Numbered from the stretch's first letter, positions 44,795 through 54,025 are shown. The stretch is DNA of 64,000 bases from Olsenella sp. oral taxon 807 (GCF_001189515.2 NZ_CP012069.2:2604001-2668000), one strand, 5' to 3'. Numbers and translations are program-made. The notes: generated from the letters alone by a model not told the origin.

Positions 44795-46108
44795 CTAGAG
44801 CAGCCTTCCCAACTGCCCGACCGCCCACAGGGGCACATTAACCATCCACCCCTCATCGCGATAGCCCGAAAGGGACGTCCTCACCACCCTATCTAGGCCG
44901 AAGCGCTTGGCGACGACACCCAAGCTCTTTGACCTGAGGTTCTCGGCTGCCTTGACCTCGATGGGCGTCGGCCGAGCTCCAATCTGCGTCACGACGTCTA
45001 TCTCTGCTCGGCTGTCGGGAGATGACCAGTAGTAGGGCTTGAGTCCTGCGCACACCAGCTCCTGAACGACGAACGCCTCTGTCAGCGATCCCTTGAACTC
45101 AGTAAAGGCCCTGCCCTCGTCGAGTATCGCTGCCTCCGGCAGACCGGACTGCGCGCCGAGCAGGCCGACGTCCACGCCAATGAGCTTAAACGCCGCCCTG
45201 TCCTCATAGCCGGTCAGAGGTATCCTGAGCGCCGACGCACGGGGAACCCTGATCACGGCACCAAAATCTTCGAGCCACTGTATGCTCTCCTCGAAGTCAC
45301 GCGCACGCGCCCCCCTGCGTAACGCGCCAAACACAAAGCGCTTGTTCTCCTTGGCAAGCTGTGCGGGAAGGGAGGCCCACACCAGTCGCATACGCTCGAG
45401 GATGCGAGCGGGAGCGTGCTTGGCAAAATCAGCAACGTATGCCTCAGTGATGTCTGTCTGAACGTCGCGCACGCCCCGGACGCTCGCCGCCTCGGCGTAC
45501 CGTGAGACAGCAGCGGGCATCCCCCCAACCACCAGGTACGTGCGCAAACGATCCACCAGGCGACTCTGCAAGACCTTGCCCATGCTTGCAAACGTGGCTC
45601 CATCGGCGAAGATAACATAGTCGGCCAGCTGCGTGTCACCAATCCCTCGGAGGAACTCGATGAAGTCCATGGGGTGCAGCGTCAACAGCGTGACCTTCCC
45701 CGTGGGGAAGGATATGTCGCCTTTGCGCATGGCTATGCCCATGTACGAACCGGCGGCCACGACGTGGTACTCGGGCGCGTCCTCACAGAAGTACTTGAAG
45801 GCGGTAAGGCCGCGCGCAGCCTCCTGGACCTCATCGAAGAAAAGCAATGTGGTCGCAGGGTCGATGCTCGTATTGCGAACGATCTCGATCTCGGAGACGA
45901 TACGCGCGGGATCAAGGTCCTTGGCAAACAGCCCTTGGAGAGCCGGCTCCCGCATGAAGTCAATTCGCACCGTGGATCTGAACGCCCGTCTGCCAAACTC
46001 CTCCAAAAGCCATGTCTTGCCTGTCTGTCGTGCTCCCCTCAAGACTAGCGGCCTGCGATGGGCATCGTCCTTCCATGCCAGAAGTCGGTCCATGAGCTTT
46101 CGTTCCAT
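44795..46108 (-). CDS. ATP-binding protein of the AAA_14/DUF4143 family
   Basis: From the start at 46108 (MERKLMDRLL, AAGGG ten bases upstream) the protein has 437 residues. It has Walker A LRGARQTGKTWLLEEFG, Walker B TLLFFDEVQEA, and a C-terminal DUF4143 domain with SRAEIDVVTQIG followed by PIEVKAAENL, the PD-(D/E)XK-like pair. An in-frame ATG 45 bases upstream lacks a ribosome site. The protein is cytoplasmic. Like its relatives it sits alone among regulators and mobile debris, and its molecular role is not established. Confidence 0.85.
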   Translation of the reverse strand: MERKLMDRLLAWKDDAHRRPLVLRGARQTGKTWLLEEFGRRAFRSTVRIDFMREPALQGLFAKDLDPARIVSEIEIVRNTSIDPATTLLFFDEVQEAARGLTAFKYFCEDAPEYHVVAAGSYMGIAMRKGDISFPTGKVTLLTLHPMDFIEFLRGIGDTQLADYVIFADGATFASMGKVLQSRLVDRLRTYLVVGGMPAAVSRYAEAASVRGVRDVQTDITEAYVADFAKHAPARILERMRLVWASLPAQLAKENKRFVFGALRRGARARDFEESIQWLEDFGAVIRVPRASALRIPLTGYEDRAAFKLIGVDVGLLGAQSGLPEAAILDEGRAFTEFKGSLTEAFVVQELVCAGLKPYYWSSPDSRAEIDVVTQIGARPTPIEVKAAENLRSKSLGVVAKRFGLDRVVRTSLSGYRDEGWMVNVPLWAVGQLGRLL

Positions 46109-46439
46109 TGCGCACAACCCTTCGCACCTGATCGCGGTCATCGCTGGCACCAACGCAGAACTCCTTGTGCAAACTCACTCTACCACATATATCATCCCTA
46201 TAAGTGGTGACAGATACACGATGTTGCTCGCTATTATGTGGGAGAGAACCACATTATTGGTATGATCTTGCCGACAAGATCGCTCCAAGTCGCACGCGTG
46301 TTGCAGACGCCAGGCACACGCCGCCCTCGACGTCTTGGTGGGCGCGTCCAGTCACGCCAAGGAGGCCACCCGCCCGTGCTAGGATGGTGTCCCCCAACAG
46401 ACGGATGCGCGGCATCACAGGGCCGCAGGAGGAATCACC
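46109..46439. promoter_or_regulatory. Divergent intergenic region with inverted repeats
   Basis: AT-rich around 46170-46260, where promoters for the DUF4143 ATPase (minus) and the cyclase (plus) are expected. It contains the palindrome GATCTTG-CCGA-CAAGATC (46264-46281) and CCACATA/TATGTGG arms further left. No gene. Confidence 0.4.
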
Positions 46440-47218
46440 ATGACAGACAGCAGCACGACGGGCCTCTGGGGCCTTCTTGACACGCTCAAGGGACACAGGT
46501 GGGTCGAGCTCTCCCACAGGCTCAACAACGAGAGCCCCTACTGGGGAGGCATGCCCGAGGGCGCCGTTAAGCTCGGCACCGTGATCTTTGACTGGGGCAA
46601 CCCCATCCTCGACTGCCAGATCCAGTCCTTCACGTTCCCGGGGCAGTTTGGCACCCACATCGACTTCCCTGGCCACTTCGTCAAAGGCAAGCCCAACTCG
46701 GAGGCGTTTCTTGACCAGGCGCTCGCCTTTCCGCTGGTGGTCATCGACGTGAGCGACAAGGTTGCCCACAACGTCGACTACGCGGTGTCGCTCGACGACG
46801 TCTCCGACTGGGAGACGCGGCACGGGCGTATCCCCGAGGGCTCACTGGTCGCCCTGCGCACGGACTGGCACACCCGCTGGCCGGACAACGACGCCATGAA
46901 CAACTTCGATGACGAGGGAGCCGAGCATTGCCCCGGCTGGACCATCCCCGTCCTTCGACACCTCTATGAGGAGAGGGACATCGCCGCCAACGGCCACGAG
47001 ACCTTTGACACGGACGCGTCCGTGGAGGCCGCGCTCGCAGGCGACCTCGCAGCCGAGCGCTACGTGCTTTCGCACGGCCACGTGCAGGTCGAGGCCCTGA
47101 CGAACCTTGACCAGGTGCCCGAGTCGGGCGCTATCGCCTTCGTGAGCTTCCCGCGCATCGAGGGGCGACAGGCCTTCCCGCCCACGTCTTCGCCATTTGC
47201 CCCGACGAGCGGGCCTAA
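46440..47218 (+). CDS. Cyclase family metal-dependent hydrolase (kynurenine formamidase-like), frameshift near the 3' end
   Basis: The protein has the cyclase/Arylformamidase (PF04199) core: WVELSHRLNNESPYWGG at the N-terminus, the metal motif GTHIDFPGHF (His-x-Asp-x-x-x-His, near 77-86), LVALRTDW and RYVLSHGHVQ. After GRQAFP (about 47176) the frame runs into unrelated sequence for 70 codons. Adding one base there restores the expected ending HVFAICPDERA with a stop at 47216-47218. So either a one-base loss in the C-run or a sequencing error has altered the last dozen residues. It is followed by an ABC exporter. Confidence 0.75.
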
Positions 47219-47392
47219 CGAGTGCGGGACCGCATATGCAGACCAGGGGCTTGCGCCTCTGTGCAGGCGAGGTGGGGTCGGACGTGCTGGACCCACCCCT
47301 CGGCTCCGGTCTGGGTACGAGGGACTGGTTGCCGGTGACGCGCCTCCGCACGTGCCGCGCTCCCGTATAGGCAGCGCGGGGAAGGATACGAT

Positions 47393-49018
47393 ATGAGGCT
47401 GCTCACATCGCTCATGCTCAGGCACAGGGTGCGCCTGCTAGCTGCGGCCCTGCTCACGGTCCTCGGGTCCCTCGTGGCCCTGCTGCCGGCTCTCTTCCTG
47501 CAGCGACTCATCGACGAGGGCTTCTCTGCGGCGGACTTCGGACGCATCTCGCTCTGGGCGGGCTGCATCGCGGCAGCCGCCGTCGCGCAGAGCGTGCTCA
47601 ACGTGGTGTCCACCAGGCAGTTCGCCCTCGTCGGCCAGACGGTGGCGGCAGAGTACCGAGACGCGGTGGTGGACAGGCTGCTCTCGCTCCCGGTCAACTT
47701 CCTCTCTGACAAGGGCAGCGGCTACGTCGCCTCGCGGGTCGGCGAGGCGGGCCAGGTCTCGTCCCTGTTTTTGCCAAGCAACTTCAGCTGGCTGGGCACG
47801 CTTCTCCAGGCGGCCTTCGCGATCGCGATCCTCGCGTCGATGGACATCGTGGTCCTGTCCCTGGCGTGCGTCCCGTGCCTCCTGCTCGGCCTCTTCGTCG
47901 CCTGGGCCACCGCCGCGTTTCGCAAGGCGGTCAACGCGTCCCTTGAGGCGGGCGCCGACTGGTCCGGCAAGCTCAACGAGACGGTCCGGGGACGCGAGGA
48001 GATACGGCTCGGCGGGGGAAGGGCGCAGGAGCGGGAGGGGATGCTTGCCCGCGGGGAGCGGCTCAAGGAGGCGGGCATCCGGCAGAGCACCCTCTCGGGA
48101 ACGACGACGGAGTTCATGAGGGTGTTCGCCACGGCCATGCAGGTACTCGTCTACGTGCTCTGCGGGTGGCGGCTCGTGCAGGGGTCGCTCACGCTCGGCC
48201 AGACCATCGCCTTCGCCCAATACGTGGGGAAGGTCTACGCCCCCATCATCGGGGCCATGTCGCTGGCCTTCACGGTCCAGCCCGCCCTGGAGGGCATGCG
48301 CCGCATCGACGAGACCTTCTTCGGCGGCGAGGCGGCTCCCGGGCAGGGGGCTGCCGTCCTTGGCAAGGTGGGCAGGATCGAGGTGTCCGGCCTCTCCTTC
48401 TCCTATCCGGGCTCCGGGCGCCGCCTCTTTGGCGACCTCTCCTTTTGTGCGGACAGCCCGTCCCTCGTCATCCTGAGGGGCAACAACGGCAGCGGCAAGA
48501 CCACGCTCGTCAAGATCCTCCTCAGGCTGCTTGGGGGCTACGACGGGACCATCCGCGTGGACGGCATCGACCTCAAGGACATGGACGAGGCGAGCTGGCT
48601 CTCCCGCTGCGCCTGCGTGTCACAGCGCCCCTTCGTCTTCAACGACACCATCCGAAACAACGTCACCTACGGCCTGGGCCAGGTGAGCGAGGAAGACTAC
48701 TCCCGCGCGCTCGAGCAGTCCGGCGTCGCCGGCCTCGTGGCTCGCCTCCCGGACGGCGACTCGACCGTGGTCGGCGAGGACGGCTATGCCCTCTCGGGCG
48801 GCGAGCGTCAGAAGCTGTCGCTTGCGAGGGCCCTGGCGAGGCGTGCGGACGTCCTCGTCCTCGACGAGCCGACGACAGGCCTCGATGCCGATGCGGTGCG
48901 CGAGCTGGAGCGGCTCGTCGGAGAGCTGTCGAAGGAGAGGATCGTCTTCATCATCGACCACACGGAGGCGTTTGCCCACGGCAACGCTCGGGTCCTGTCG
49001 ATTGACGGGTCGACGTGA
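47393..49018 (+). CDS. ABC exporter, fused membrane and ATP-binding domains
   Basis: The 541-residue protein has an N-terminal six-helix membrane domain (about 1-310) and a nucleotide-binding domain with Walker A RGNNGSGKTTLVKILL (near 365), signature LSGGERQKLSLARAL, Walker B VLVLDEPTTGLDADA and His switch IIDHTEA. GGGGAAGG precedes the ATG. A homodimeric exporter is likely; there is no peptidase C39 domain. The substrate is unknown. The 175-base gap after the cyclase gene has hairpin-forming sequence but no recognised riboswitch. Confidence 0.88.
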   Translation: MRLLTSLMLRHRVRLLAAALLTVLGSLVALLPALFLQRLIDEGFSAADFGRISLWAGCIAAAAVAQSVLNVVSTRQFALVGQTVAAEYRDAVVDRLLSLPVNFLSDKGSGYVASRVGEAGQVSSLFLPSNFSWLGTLLQAAFAIAILASMDIVVLSLACVPCLLLGLFVAWATAAFRKAVNASLEAGADWSGKLNETVRGREEIRLGGGRAQEREGMLARGERLKEAGIRQSTLSGTTTEFMRVFATAMQVLVYVLCGWRLVQGSLTLGQTIAFAQYVGKVYAPIIGAMSLAFTVQPALEGMRRIDETFFGGEAAPGQGAAVLGKVGRIEVSGLSFSYPGSGRRLFGDLSFCADSPSLVILRGNNGSGKTTLVKILLRLLGGYDGTIRVDGIDLKDMDEASWLSRCACVSQRPFVFNDTIRNNVTYGLGQVSEEDYSRALEQSGVAGLVARLPDGDSTVVGEDGYALSGGERQKLSLARALARRADVLVLDEPTTGLDADAVRELERLVGELSKERIVFIIDHTEAFAHGNARVLSIDGST

Positions 49019-49021
49019 CAG

Positions 49022-49140
49022 TCAATCGCAGAGGCGATAGTAGCTCAGGTCTTGCAGCTTGGAGATTGCGAAATCCCTGTCTTCAACGACAAGCCCACGC
49101 CTCTCCATCTGGGACAGCTGCTCATCAAAGGGCATTGCGT
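49022..49140 (-). pseudogene. N-terminal fragment of an Abi_2-like abortive infection protein
   Basis: The minus strand encodes FDEQLSQMERRGLVVEDRDF and AISKLQDLSYYRLCD, then a stop. This is the conserved beginning of Abi_2/AbiD-type proteins (EQ...L..RGL.I.D...A...L..ISYYRL). The remaining 250 or so residues are gone because the gene end coincides with the neighbouring ABC gene. It is an inactive relic of a phage-defence gene. Confidence 0.6.
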
Positions 49141-49280
49141 GGGAAAGTGGGAAGTAAGATGACCCCGCCTGGTTCGCTGCATTGCTGCTCGCGCGCGGGG
49201 TGCTATCAACAGGATTTATACCACCATTTGACGCGTTTGCACAACCGGCTTGGCTATTCTCAATAACTATTGGTTCACTT

Positions 49281-49944
49281 GAGGCTTCGTGAGCTCGTGT
49301 GGGTGGGTGCGTCACCGCCCCGGTGGTATGGACCTCAGGTCCGAGCGCTTTGGCATCACGGGGGCCATGGGGCCGTCGACATCGTGGGACCCGTGGCCCC
49401 CGCCCGGTCGCGCGAGCGACCGTGGGTACGCAGGAGTGTACACAGATCGGCGAAAACGCGCTCTCGACGCAACCACCGCCCGCATGCAGAATGCGCCCTT
49501 TGATGAGGCCCACACGCAGAGTGCGCCTTTCCGTGACGTCGCCCGCCCAGAGTGCGCCTTTCGGTCACGTCGCGGGTTGCGTCGCCGGCGCAGAGTGCGC
49601 CTTTCCGTGAGCCGGCGGGTGCAGACTGCGCTTTTACGTGAGACCGTCTGCGCAGAATGCGCCTTTGCGTGAGGTGGCTCCACGTTTGCGCAGGTAAGGA
49701 AAAGCACATTCTACGGAAAAGCGCATTCTGCGCGCGGGCCCTCACGGAAAAGTGCACTCTGGGCGACCGCCCGCATGCAGAGTGCGCCCTTTGGTGAGGC
49801 CCACACGCAAAGTGCGCCTTTCCGTGAGAGTGACCCCCCAGAGTGCGTCTTTGCGTGAGTCGCCGGTTGCAGGGTGGGGCACTTGTGTACGCCGCTGCGA
49901 CGCGATTCGCCGAGGCGTCAACCCACACGAACCCCCGAAGAGCC
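49281..49944 (-). mobile_element. Element E with both termini, target duplication and an interrupted 58-bp unit
   Basis: It opens with GAGGCTTCGTGAGCTCGTGT and closes with the complement of GGCTCTTCGGGGGTTCGTGT. GTTCACTT lies directly outside both ends (49273-49280 and 49945-49952), a target duplication. Its single hairpin unit is split: GTGTACACAGATCGGCGAAA begins at 49436, and the matching right half with GTGTACGC ends at 49892. Between them is the AGTGCGCC repeat cluster. Confidence 0.75.
49487..49860. repeat. Cluster of about 12 copies of a 20-bp AGTGCGCC repeat
   Basis: The consensus CAGAGTGCGCCTTTCCGTGA occurs about nine times on the plus strand and three times inverted (49703-49765), with variable spacers of 8-20 bases that often begin GCCC or GTCGCC. 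The cluster sits entirely inside element E and interrupts its hairpin unit. No copies were noticed elsewhere in the window and no coding potential is evident. Confidence 0.8.
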
Positions 49945-50147
49945 GTTCACTTTCCATCGTTTCCGGTCTTCCCGCGACACGCACTCATGTCGGCTCTTGT
50001 ACCTAGGCAGAGGATAGCAGCCGCGACTATCCTTCGAGACCTTATTGGCACATGTAAGGCCCCGCCTGCGAACTCATGAGACCCACCAGGAGCCACAAGG
50101 ATCATCTCGCAATACCCCGCAGCCCTCCCCAGAGCACGTACTTCATC

Positions 50148-50870
50148 CTATCGCCAATCGCCTCTGTCTTTCCCACCCCCTTCAGGTGATAGGAACTCGC
50201 TCATGACCTCGAAAATGGCATCGACGTTAGTACAGGGGCATTGAGACGAAGGAGTGTCATTGCCGATATCGGCATGATACCTACGGAGCTTCAATGCATT
50301 TGCGCGGGCCACTTCCAGCTTAGCAAATAGAAGCTCAGACATCCCGTCCATGTTCTTCTTATATAGTATTCCGAATTCCCTCTTGAGCGCATCGGATAGC
50401 GCCTTGCAGCACGATGCGCTGTCCATCGGCGCCGTCGTGTACCGCAGATGCTCGAGCAGCCATATCTCGAAGCAGGGGTTCGACCACAGGGCATGGTACG
50501 TGGCGAGCTCTATGGTCTGCTGGCAGAGTGCCTCGACTCTGTCGAACTCCTCGTCGGAGAAGTCGTCCTTGTCATATACAAGCCACGCATGATCGTATAC
50601 ATCGGGCGACCTGCGGCAGGCTTCCTTCGCGTACTCGAGCAGGCCCATCGTGTGCTTGCCGGTGCTGCGCACCACCACGTTGACTTTCCTGCCATTGGCT
50701 TCTCCAAGCAGGAGCCTCATTCCGTTGAAGTACCTTGGCTCCGTCTCCGTGCCCTCGGTGACCACGAGGTGCCTGGTCATCTGGACGGTGCGATATCGCG
50801 GGGAGCCCTGCCTCACTGAGCTCCTCCATGCCTTGTTACGGTCGCCCCTCTTGACGGGCTTTCTACTCAT
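50148..50870 (-). CDS. RloB/AbiLii-like protein with TOPRIM-type motifs
   Basis: From the start at 50870 (MSRKPVKRGDRNKAW) the protein has 240 residues. It shows the RloB (PF13707) pattern: LVVTEGTETEPRYFNGMR (catalytic-type Glu, near 34-51), WLVYDKDDF (D-x-D type, near 95-103) and CFEIWLLEHL. The Glu plus DxD arrangement fits a TOPRIM nuclease fold, as in OLD-family proteins. Its start overlaps the end of the upstream ATPase gene by eight bases. ATPase plus RloB pairs correspond to the lactococcal AbiL and Campylobacter RloAB arrangement, a phage-defence candidate. Confidence 0.8.
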   Translation of the reverse strand: MSRKPVKRGDRNKAWRSSVRQGSPRYRTVQMTRHLVVTEGTETEPRYFNGMRLLLGEANGRKVNVVVRSTGKHTMGLLEYAKEACRRSPDVYDHAWLVYDKDDFSDEEFDRVEALCQQTIELATYHALWSNPCFEIWLLEHLRYTTAPMDSASCCKALSDALKREFGILYKKNMDGMSELLFAKLEVARANALKLRRYHADIGNDTPSSQCPCTNVDAIFEVMSEFLSPEGGGKDRGDWR

Positions 50871-52095
50871 GGGCAAGCACCCACTCTTCCATCCTCGACA
50901 GATACGGGTCGGCGCCATAGCGCCCCGCAAGGTACTGCCGGTCGAACGCAGCGTTCTTGCTCACGAGGTTGCCGTTGCTCTCGTGGATGTCCGCGAGCGA
51001 CCAAAGCTGGCTCGACTCATCCTCGTCTTTTGCAGCGAACCAGATCTCGTCTCGGCGGAAGACGTCGTTCCTCATCGTCGAGACATCCTGCGACGTGAAA
51101 AAGAGCTGGGCGCCGTTACGGTTTATCTCCGGATTCTTGAAGAGCAGTGTCACGAACCGCAGGAGCTTCGGGTGCAGCTTCGCGTCCAGCTCGTCAACGG
51201 CGATGAAGGTCCCGCGCGCAAGCGCCCTAAGCAGGAATTTTGCAAGCCCGAGCATCTTCTGTGTGCCGGCCGACTCCTCCGAGAGCCGTAGCTCGTATGT
51301 TCCGTCATTCACCTTGTGCCTCACGAAGACTCGCTGGTTTCCCCGTTCGGCGTCATTAGCCTCCGTCCGAAAGCCGTCGATCCTTATGTCGACTGACCGC
51401 AGGAGACCCGTGATCGAATCGGAGTCCTCCTCGTCGAGCATCTGCTCGAGCATGAACTCCAGATATCCGCTGTTGTAGTTCAGAAACGTCGACCCTACGA
51501 ACCAGGATACCGCATCCTGCACGGCGTCGAGATCGCTGTTCATACCAAGGAACGAGAGATAGGGTATAGCGACATTGAAGTTCGTGGAGACCCCGCTGCG
51601 CTTCAGCATTGGGCCCAAGGCAACCTCGCCACCCTCCCGGGTGAACAGCATCGCGGGCCGCGACCCTCCTACCTTGCGACGGTTGAGCGCCTCGTAGGTT
51701 ATCTCCTGGTCGCTGGCGACCTCGAGTTCGTAGCGGTACTCATAACCGTTCGTCCTAAAGTACAGCTCGAAATCAGAGGGGGCCTTCAAGGTCTCCGCAT
51801 CGAACGCGAACGGATTGCACCGTCTCAGACCGATCATCCTATTGCCATGGTCCCCGCCATGCGTGAGCGCAGTAATCGGTATCGCCACGGCACCGCAGAC
51901 GTACTCGAGGGCCCTGTACAAGTTGGTCTTCCCGCCGGCGTTCGGGCCGTAGACCGCTGCGACGGGCAGGAGCCTCTGCGAGTCCCCGCCGGGAATGAGG
52001 GAGTCCGAGAACTCCTTCATCTGCGTGGCCTGCATGCTAAACGTCATCTCGTCCCGGAATGACCGATAGTTGCTGAACGTGAACTGGCAGAGCAT
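50863..52095 (-). CDS. AAA_15/AAA_21 family ATPase, RloA/AbiLi-like
   Basis: The 410-residue protein begins MLCQFTFSNYRSFRDEMTFS, the SMC-like N-terminal strand typical of AAA_15/21 ATPases, with Walker A VYGPNAGGKTNLYRAL near residue 50, an ABC-like signature SEESAGTQKML (near 290) and Walker B TFIAVDELDAKLHP (near 315). A D-loop-type TSQDVSTMRN follows. It overlaps the RloB-like gene, so the pair is translated together. By family it senses infection and controls the partner nuclease. The promoter upstream is strong and AT-rich. Confidence 0.85.
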   Translation of the reverse strand: MLCQFTFSNYRSFRDEMTFSMQATQMKEFSDSLIPGGDSQRLLPVAAVYGPNAGGKTNLYRALEYVCGAVAIPITALTHGGDHGNRMIGLRRCNPFAFDAETLKAPSDFELYFRTNGYEYRYELEVASDQEITYEALNRRKVGGSRPAMLFTREGGEVALGPMLKRSGVSTNFNVAIPYLSFLGMNSDLDAVQDAVSWFVGSTFLNYNSGYLEFMLEQMLDEEDSDSITGLLRSVDIRIDGFRTEANDAERGNQRVFVRHKVNDGTYELRLSEESAGTQKMLGLAKFLLRALARGTFIAVDELDAKLHPKLLRFVTLLFKNPEINRNGAQLFFTSQDVSTMRNDVFRRDEIWFAAKDEDESSQLWSLADIHESNGNLVSKNAAFDRQYLAGRYGADPYLSRMEEWVLAHE

Positions 52096-52167
52096 CTTTG
52101 CGTCTCCTTTAGCCTTTCAAGACCTAGGATCTAACCGTTTTAACTCTGTATTTAGAGATTTTTTCTG

Positions 52168-52195
52168 ATTTTACTATCTAAAATAACAAAGTCAA
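52168..52195 (-). promoter_or_regulatory. Promoter of the RloAB-like operon
   Basis: On the minus strand TTGACT (52190-52195) and TAAAAT (52168-52173) are separated by 16 bases, 73 bases before the ATPase start. The surrounding 100 bases are far more AT-rich than the genome average, as often seen for defence genes acquired by transfer. Confidence 0.6.
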
Positions 52196-52200
52196 GATAC

Positions 52201-52675
52201 TTAAGGGTAAGAACCAGACGTGATACTATAGACAGAAAAGCACGTGAGTGGGTCAAAGCTCATCCGTCGCTTTAAAGCCGCCCACGTGAGGCTCGGACCG
52301 CACCAGCCCAGTTCCTCAGCTAACGACTTCCTCGCCAGCCTGATATGTCTGCGCCACCTGTCTTCTCCACTCCGGAACGTGTGACTGCGGTGGGAATCTT
52401 GGGCCAAACAGGGACCCCCCGAGGCGCGCCAGGAAGCCCTCGGGCCTCGCGCGCCGCGCACCACCATACCGAGCTCGCCGCGCACGGCGCCGCCAAGCAC
52501 TGCGGCTCTTGGGGCAACATCGCCGCCGACCTCAACCGCCACTGAACCTCACGCGCACGGGCCCACGCCGGGTATGCATTGCCCCCAAAGCACTTCGGCA
52601 AAGGGGCCTTTCTGGGATATGCCCCTGGGCGTCGGGTTCGTGGTACCCGCAGGCACCCCACTGGACGCCGCTCTG
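52201..52675. other. Region without an intact gene
   Basis: The minus strand carries a 113-codon open frame ending at 52201, whose last 40 codons (for example AEELGWCGPSLTWAALKRRM) look protein-like, but no start, ribosome site or family was recognised. It may be a gene remnant between the RloAB promoter and the DUF4143 gene. Confidence 0.35.
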
Positions 52676-53965
52676 TCAGGGACCTAAGCATGTGAGCGGC
52701 ATGACGTAGACGTCGGCGTCCTTGTCATAGCGCGCCAGCTCACCGGCTCCCACGAGCACCGCCATGAACGCCGGCGCTGGGTTTCTCGCCATGGGATTTC
52801 TCGCCACCTTGCGACGGAGGCGATCCAGGCTGGTGATAGCCTCCCCAAGCTTGTCCTCCCCGAGCTTCACCTCGATGCCCGCCCAGCGGCCGTCTGTCAG
52901 CTCGATGATAGCGTCGACCTCGAGGCCGTCGGAGTCGCGGTAGTAGTGGAGCGAATCGGCGGGTGCTCCGGGTAACGCGGACGCGTAGACCCGCAGGTCA
53001 TGCATGGCAAGCGACTCAAAGAGCAGGCCAAACAGCTGCCCGTCGGACATGAGTCTTTCCTGCGTGATGCCGAGCAGCGACACCGCAAGCGACGAGTCGG
53101 CGAAGTACCTCTTTGGCTTCGTCCTCAACCGCGATCTTGAGCGTATCGGGGCATCCCACCCGCCAACCTCATCGACGACGTAAAGCCTTACAAGTTCCGA
53201 GGCGTAGGATGACGCCACGGAAGCACTCGCCTTGGGACTCGCACCGGATATCCCCGCATCTGCGGCAACGGTCGAGAACTTGACCGCCTTGCCTGAGTTT
53301 CTCGCGAGCGATTGGGCGACGCGGCGCGCCACCCTACCGTCAAGGCCTCGTCGAGTGATGCTAGCAAACAGGGCATCCAGATAGCTCGACACGTAGTCGC
53401 CAGTTCCCGCCGCCCTAGACCGGAGGGCTGGCCACCCACCCCTGCAGATCATGCGCGCATATGGCTCGAGCCGCTGGTGCGCGAGTTGTGGATCAAAGCG
53501 CCCGCCGAAGAGGCCTGCGAGGGAGATCGCCCCGCTCGACTCACCGGTCTCGACAAGGGTCATCGTGCTCATCCGGTACGTGGCTATACGTCCCGCCCCA
53601 CTGTGCTGTAATCTGTCCTTATTGGGCTTGGAGGAGCCAGTTAGGATGAACTGCCCGCTCCTGTTGCCCGTCTCGTCAATTCGATAGCGAACCTCATCCC
53701 AGATTGACGGAACATCTTGCCACTCATCGATTGCGTGCGGTTGCTCCCCCACAAGTGCTGTCGTAGGGTCCGCTCGGGCAAGCGAGCGCTCGGCCTCGCG
53801 GCCTATCCTGGTCACGCTCGAGGCGAACGAGAGAGAGGTCCAGGTTTTGCCACACCACATCGGTCCGACAATCTCGACAGCACCAAACTCATCAAGCAGG
53901 CGTGACACACCTGCGTCGGCAATCCTTGGCAGATATCCATCCGGCTTGAGACTTCCCTGGTCCAT
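52676..53965 (-). CDS. ATP-binding protein of the AAA_14/DUF4143 family
   Basis: The start at 53965 (MDQGSLKPDGYLPRIAD, GGGAGG seven bases upstream) gives 429 residues. It has Walker A VGPMWCGKTWTSLSFA near residue 38, Walker B PHAIDEWQDVPSIWD, sensor-like FILTGSSKP, and a C-terminal domain with GLEVDAIIELTDGRWAGIEV, the PD-(D/E)XK-like motif pair. This subfamily (GP.WCGKT) differs from the other two intact copies. Two direct repeats cover its probable promoter and an array of palindromes lies further upstream, suggesting tight control. Confidence 0.85.
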   Translation of the reverse strand: MDQGSLKPDGYLPRIADAGVSRLLDEFGAVEIVGPMWCGKTWTSLSFASSVTRIGREAERSLARADPTTALVGEQPHAIDEWQDVPSIWDEVRYRIDETGNRSGQFILTGSSKPNKDRLQHSGAGRIATYRMSTMTLVETGESSGAISLAGLFGGRFDPQLAHQRLEPYARMICRGGWPALRSRAAGTGDYVSSYLDALFASITRRGLDGRVARRVAQSLARNSGKAVKFSTVAADAGISGASPKASASVASSYASELVRLYVVDEVGGWDAPIRSRSRLRTKPKRYFADSSLAVSLLGITQERLMSDGQLFGLLFESLAMHDLRVYASALPGAPADSLHYYRDSDGLEVDAIIELTDGRWAGIEVKLGEDKLGEAITSLDRLRRKVARNPMARNPAPAFMAVLVGAGELARYDKDADVYVMPLTCLGP

Positions 53966-54025
53966 AGGCCGACCTCCCATCTGATGCAGCTTGTTGTCTC
54001 AGAGCATATATGTCTGCCAAGAATT

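Noticed and set aside
47219-47392. Riboswitch in the leader of the ABC exporter
   Set aside because: Hairpins are possible, but no known riboswitch core could be matched by eye.
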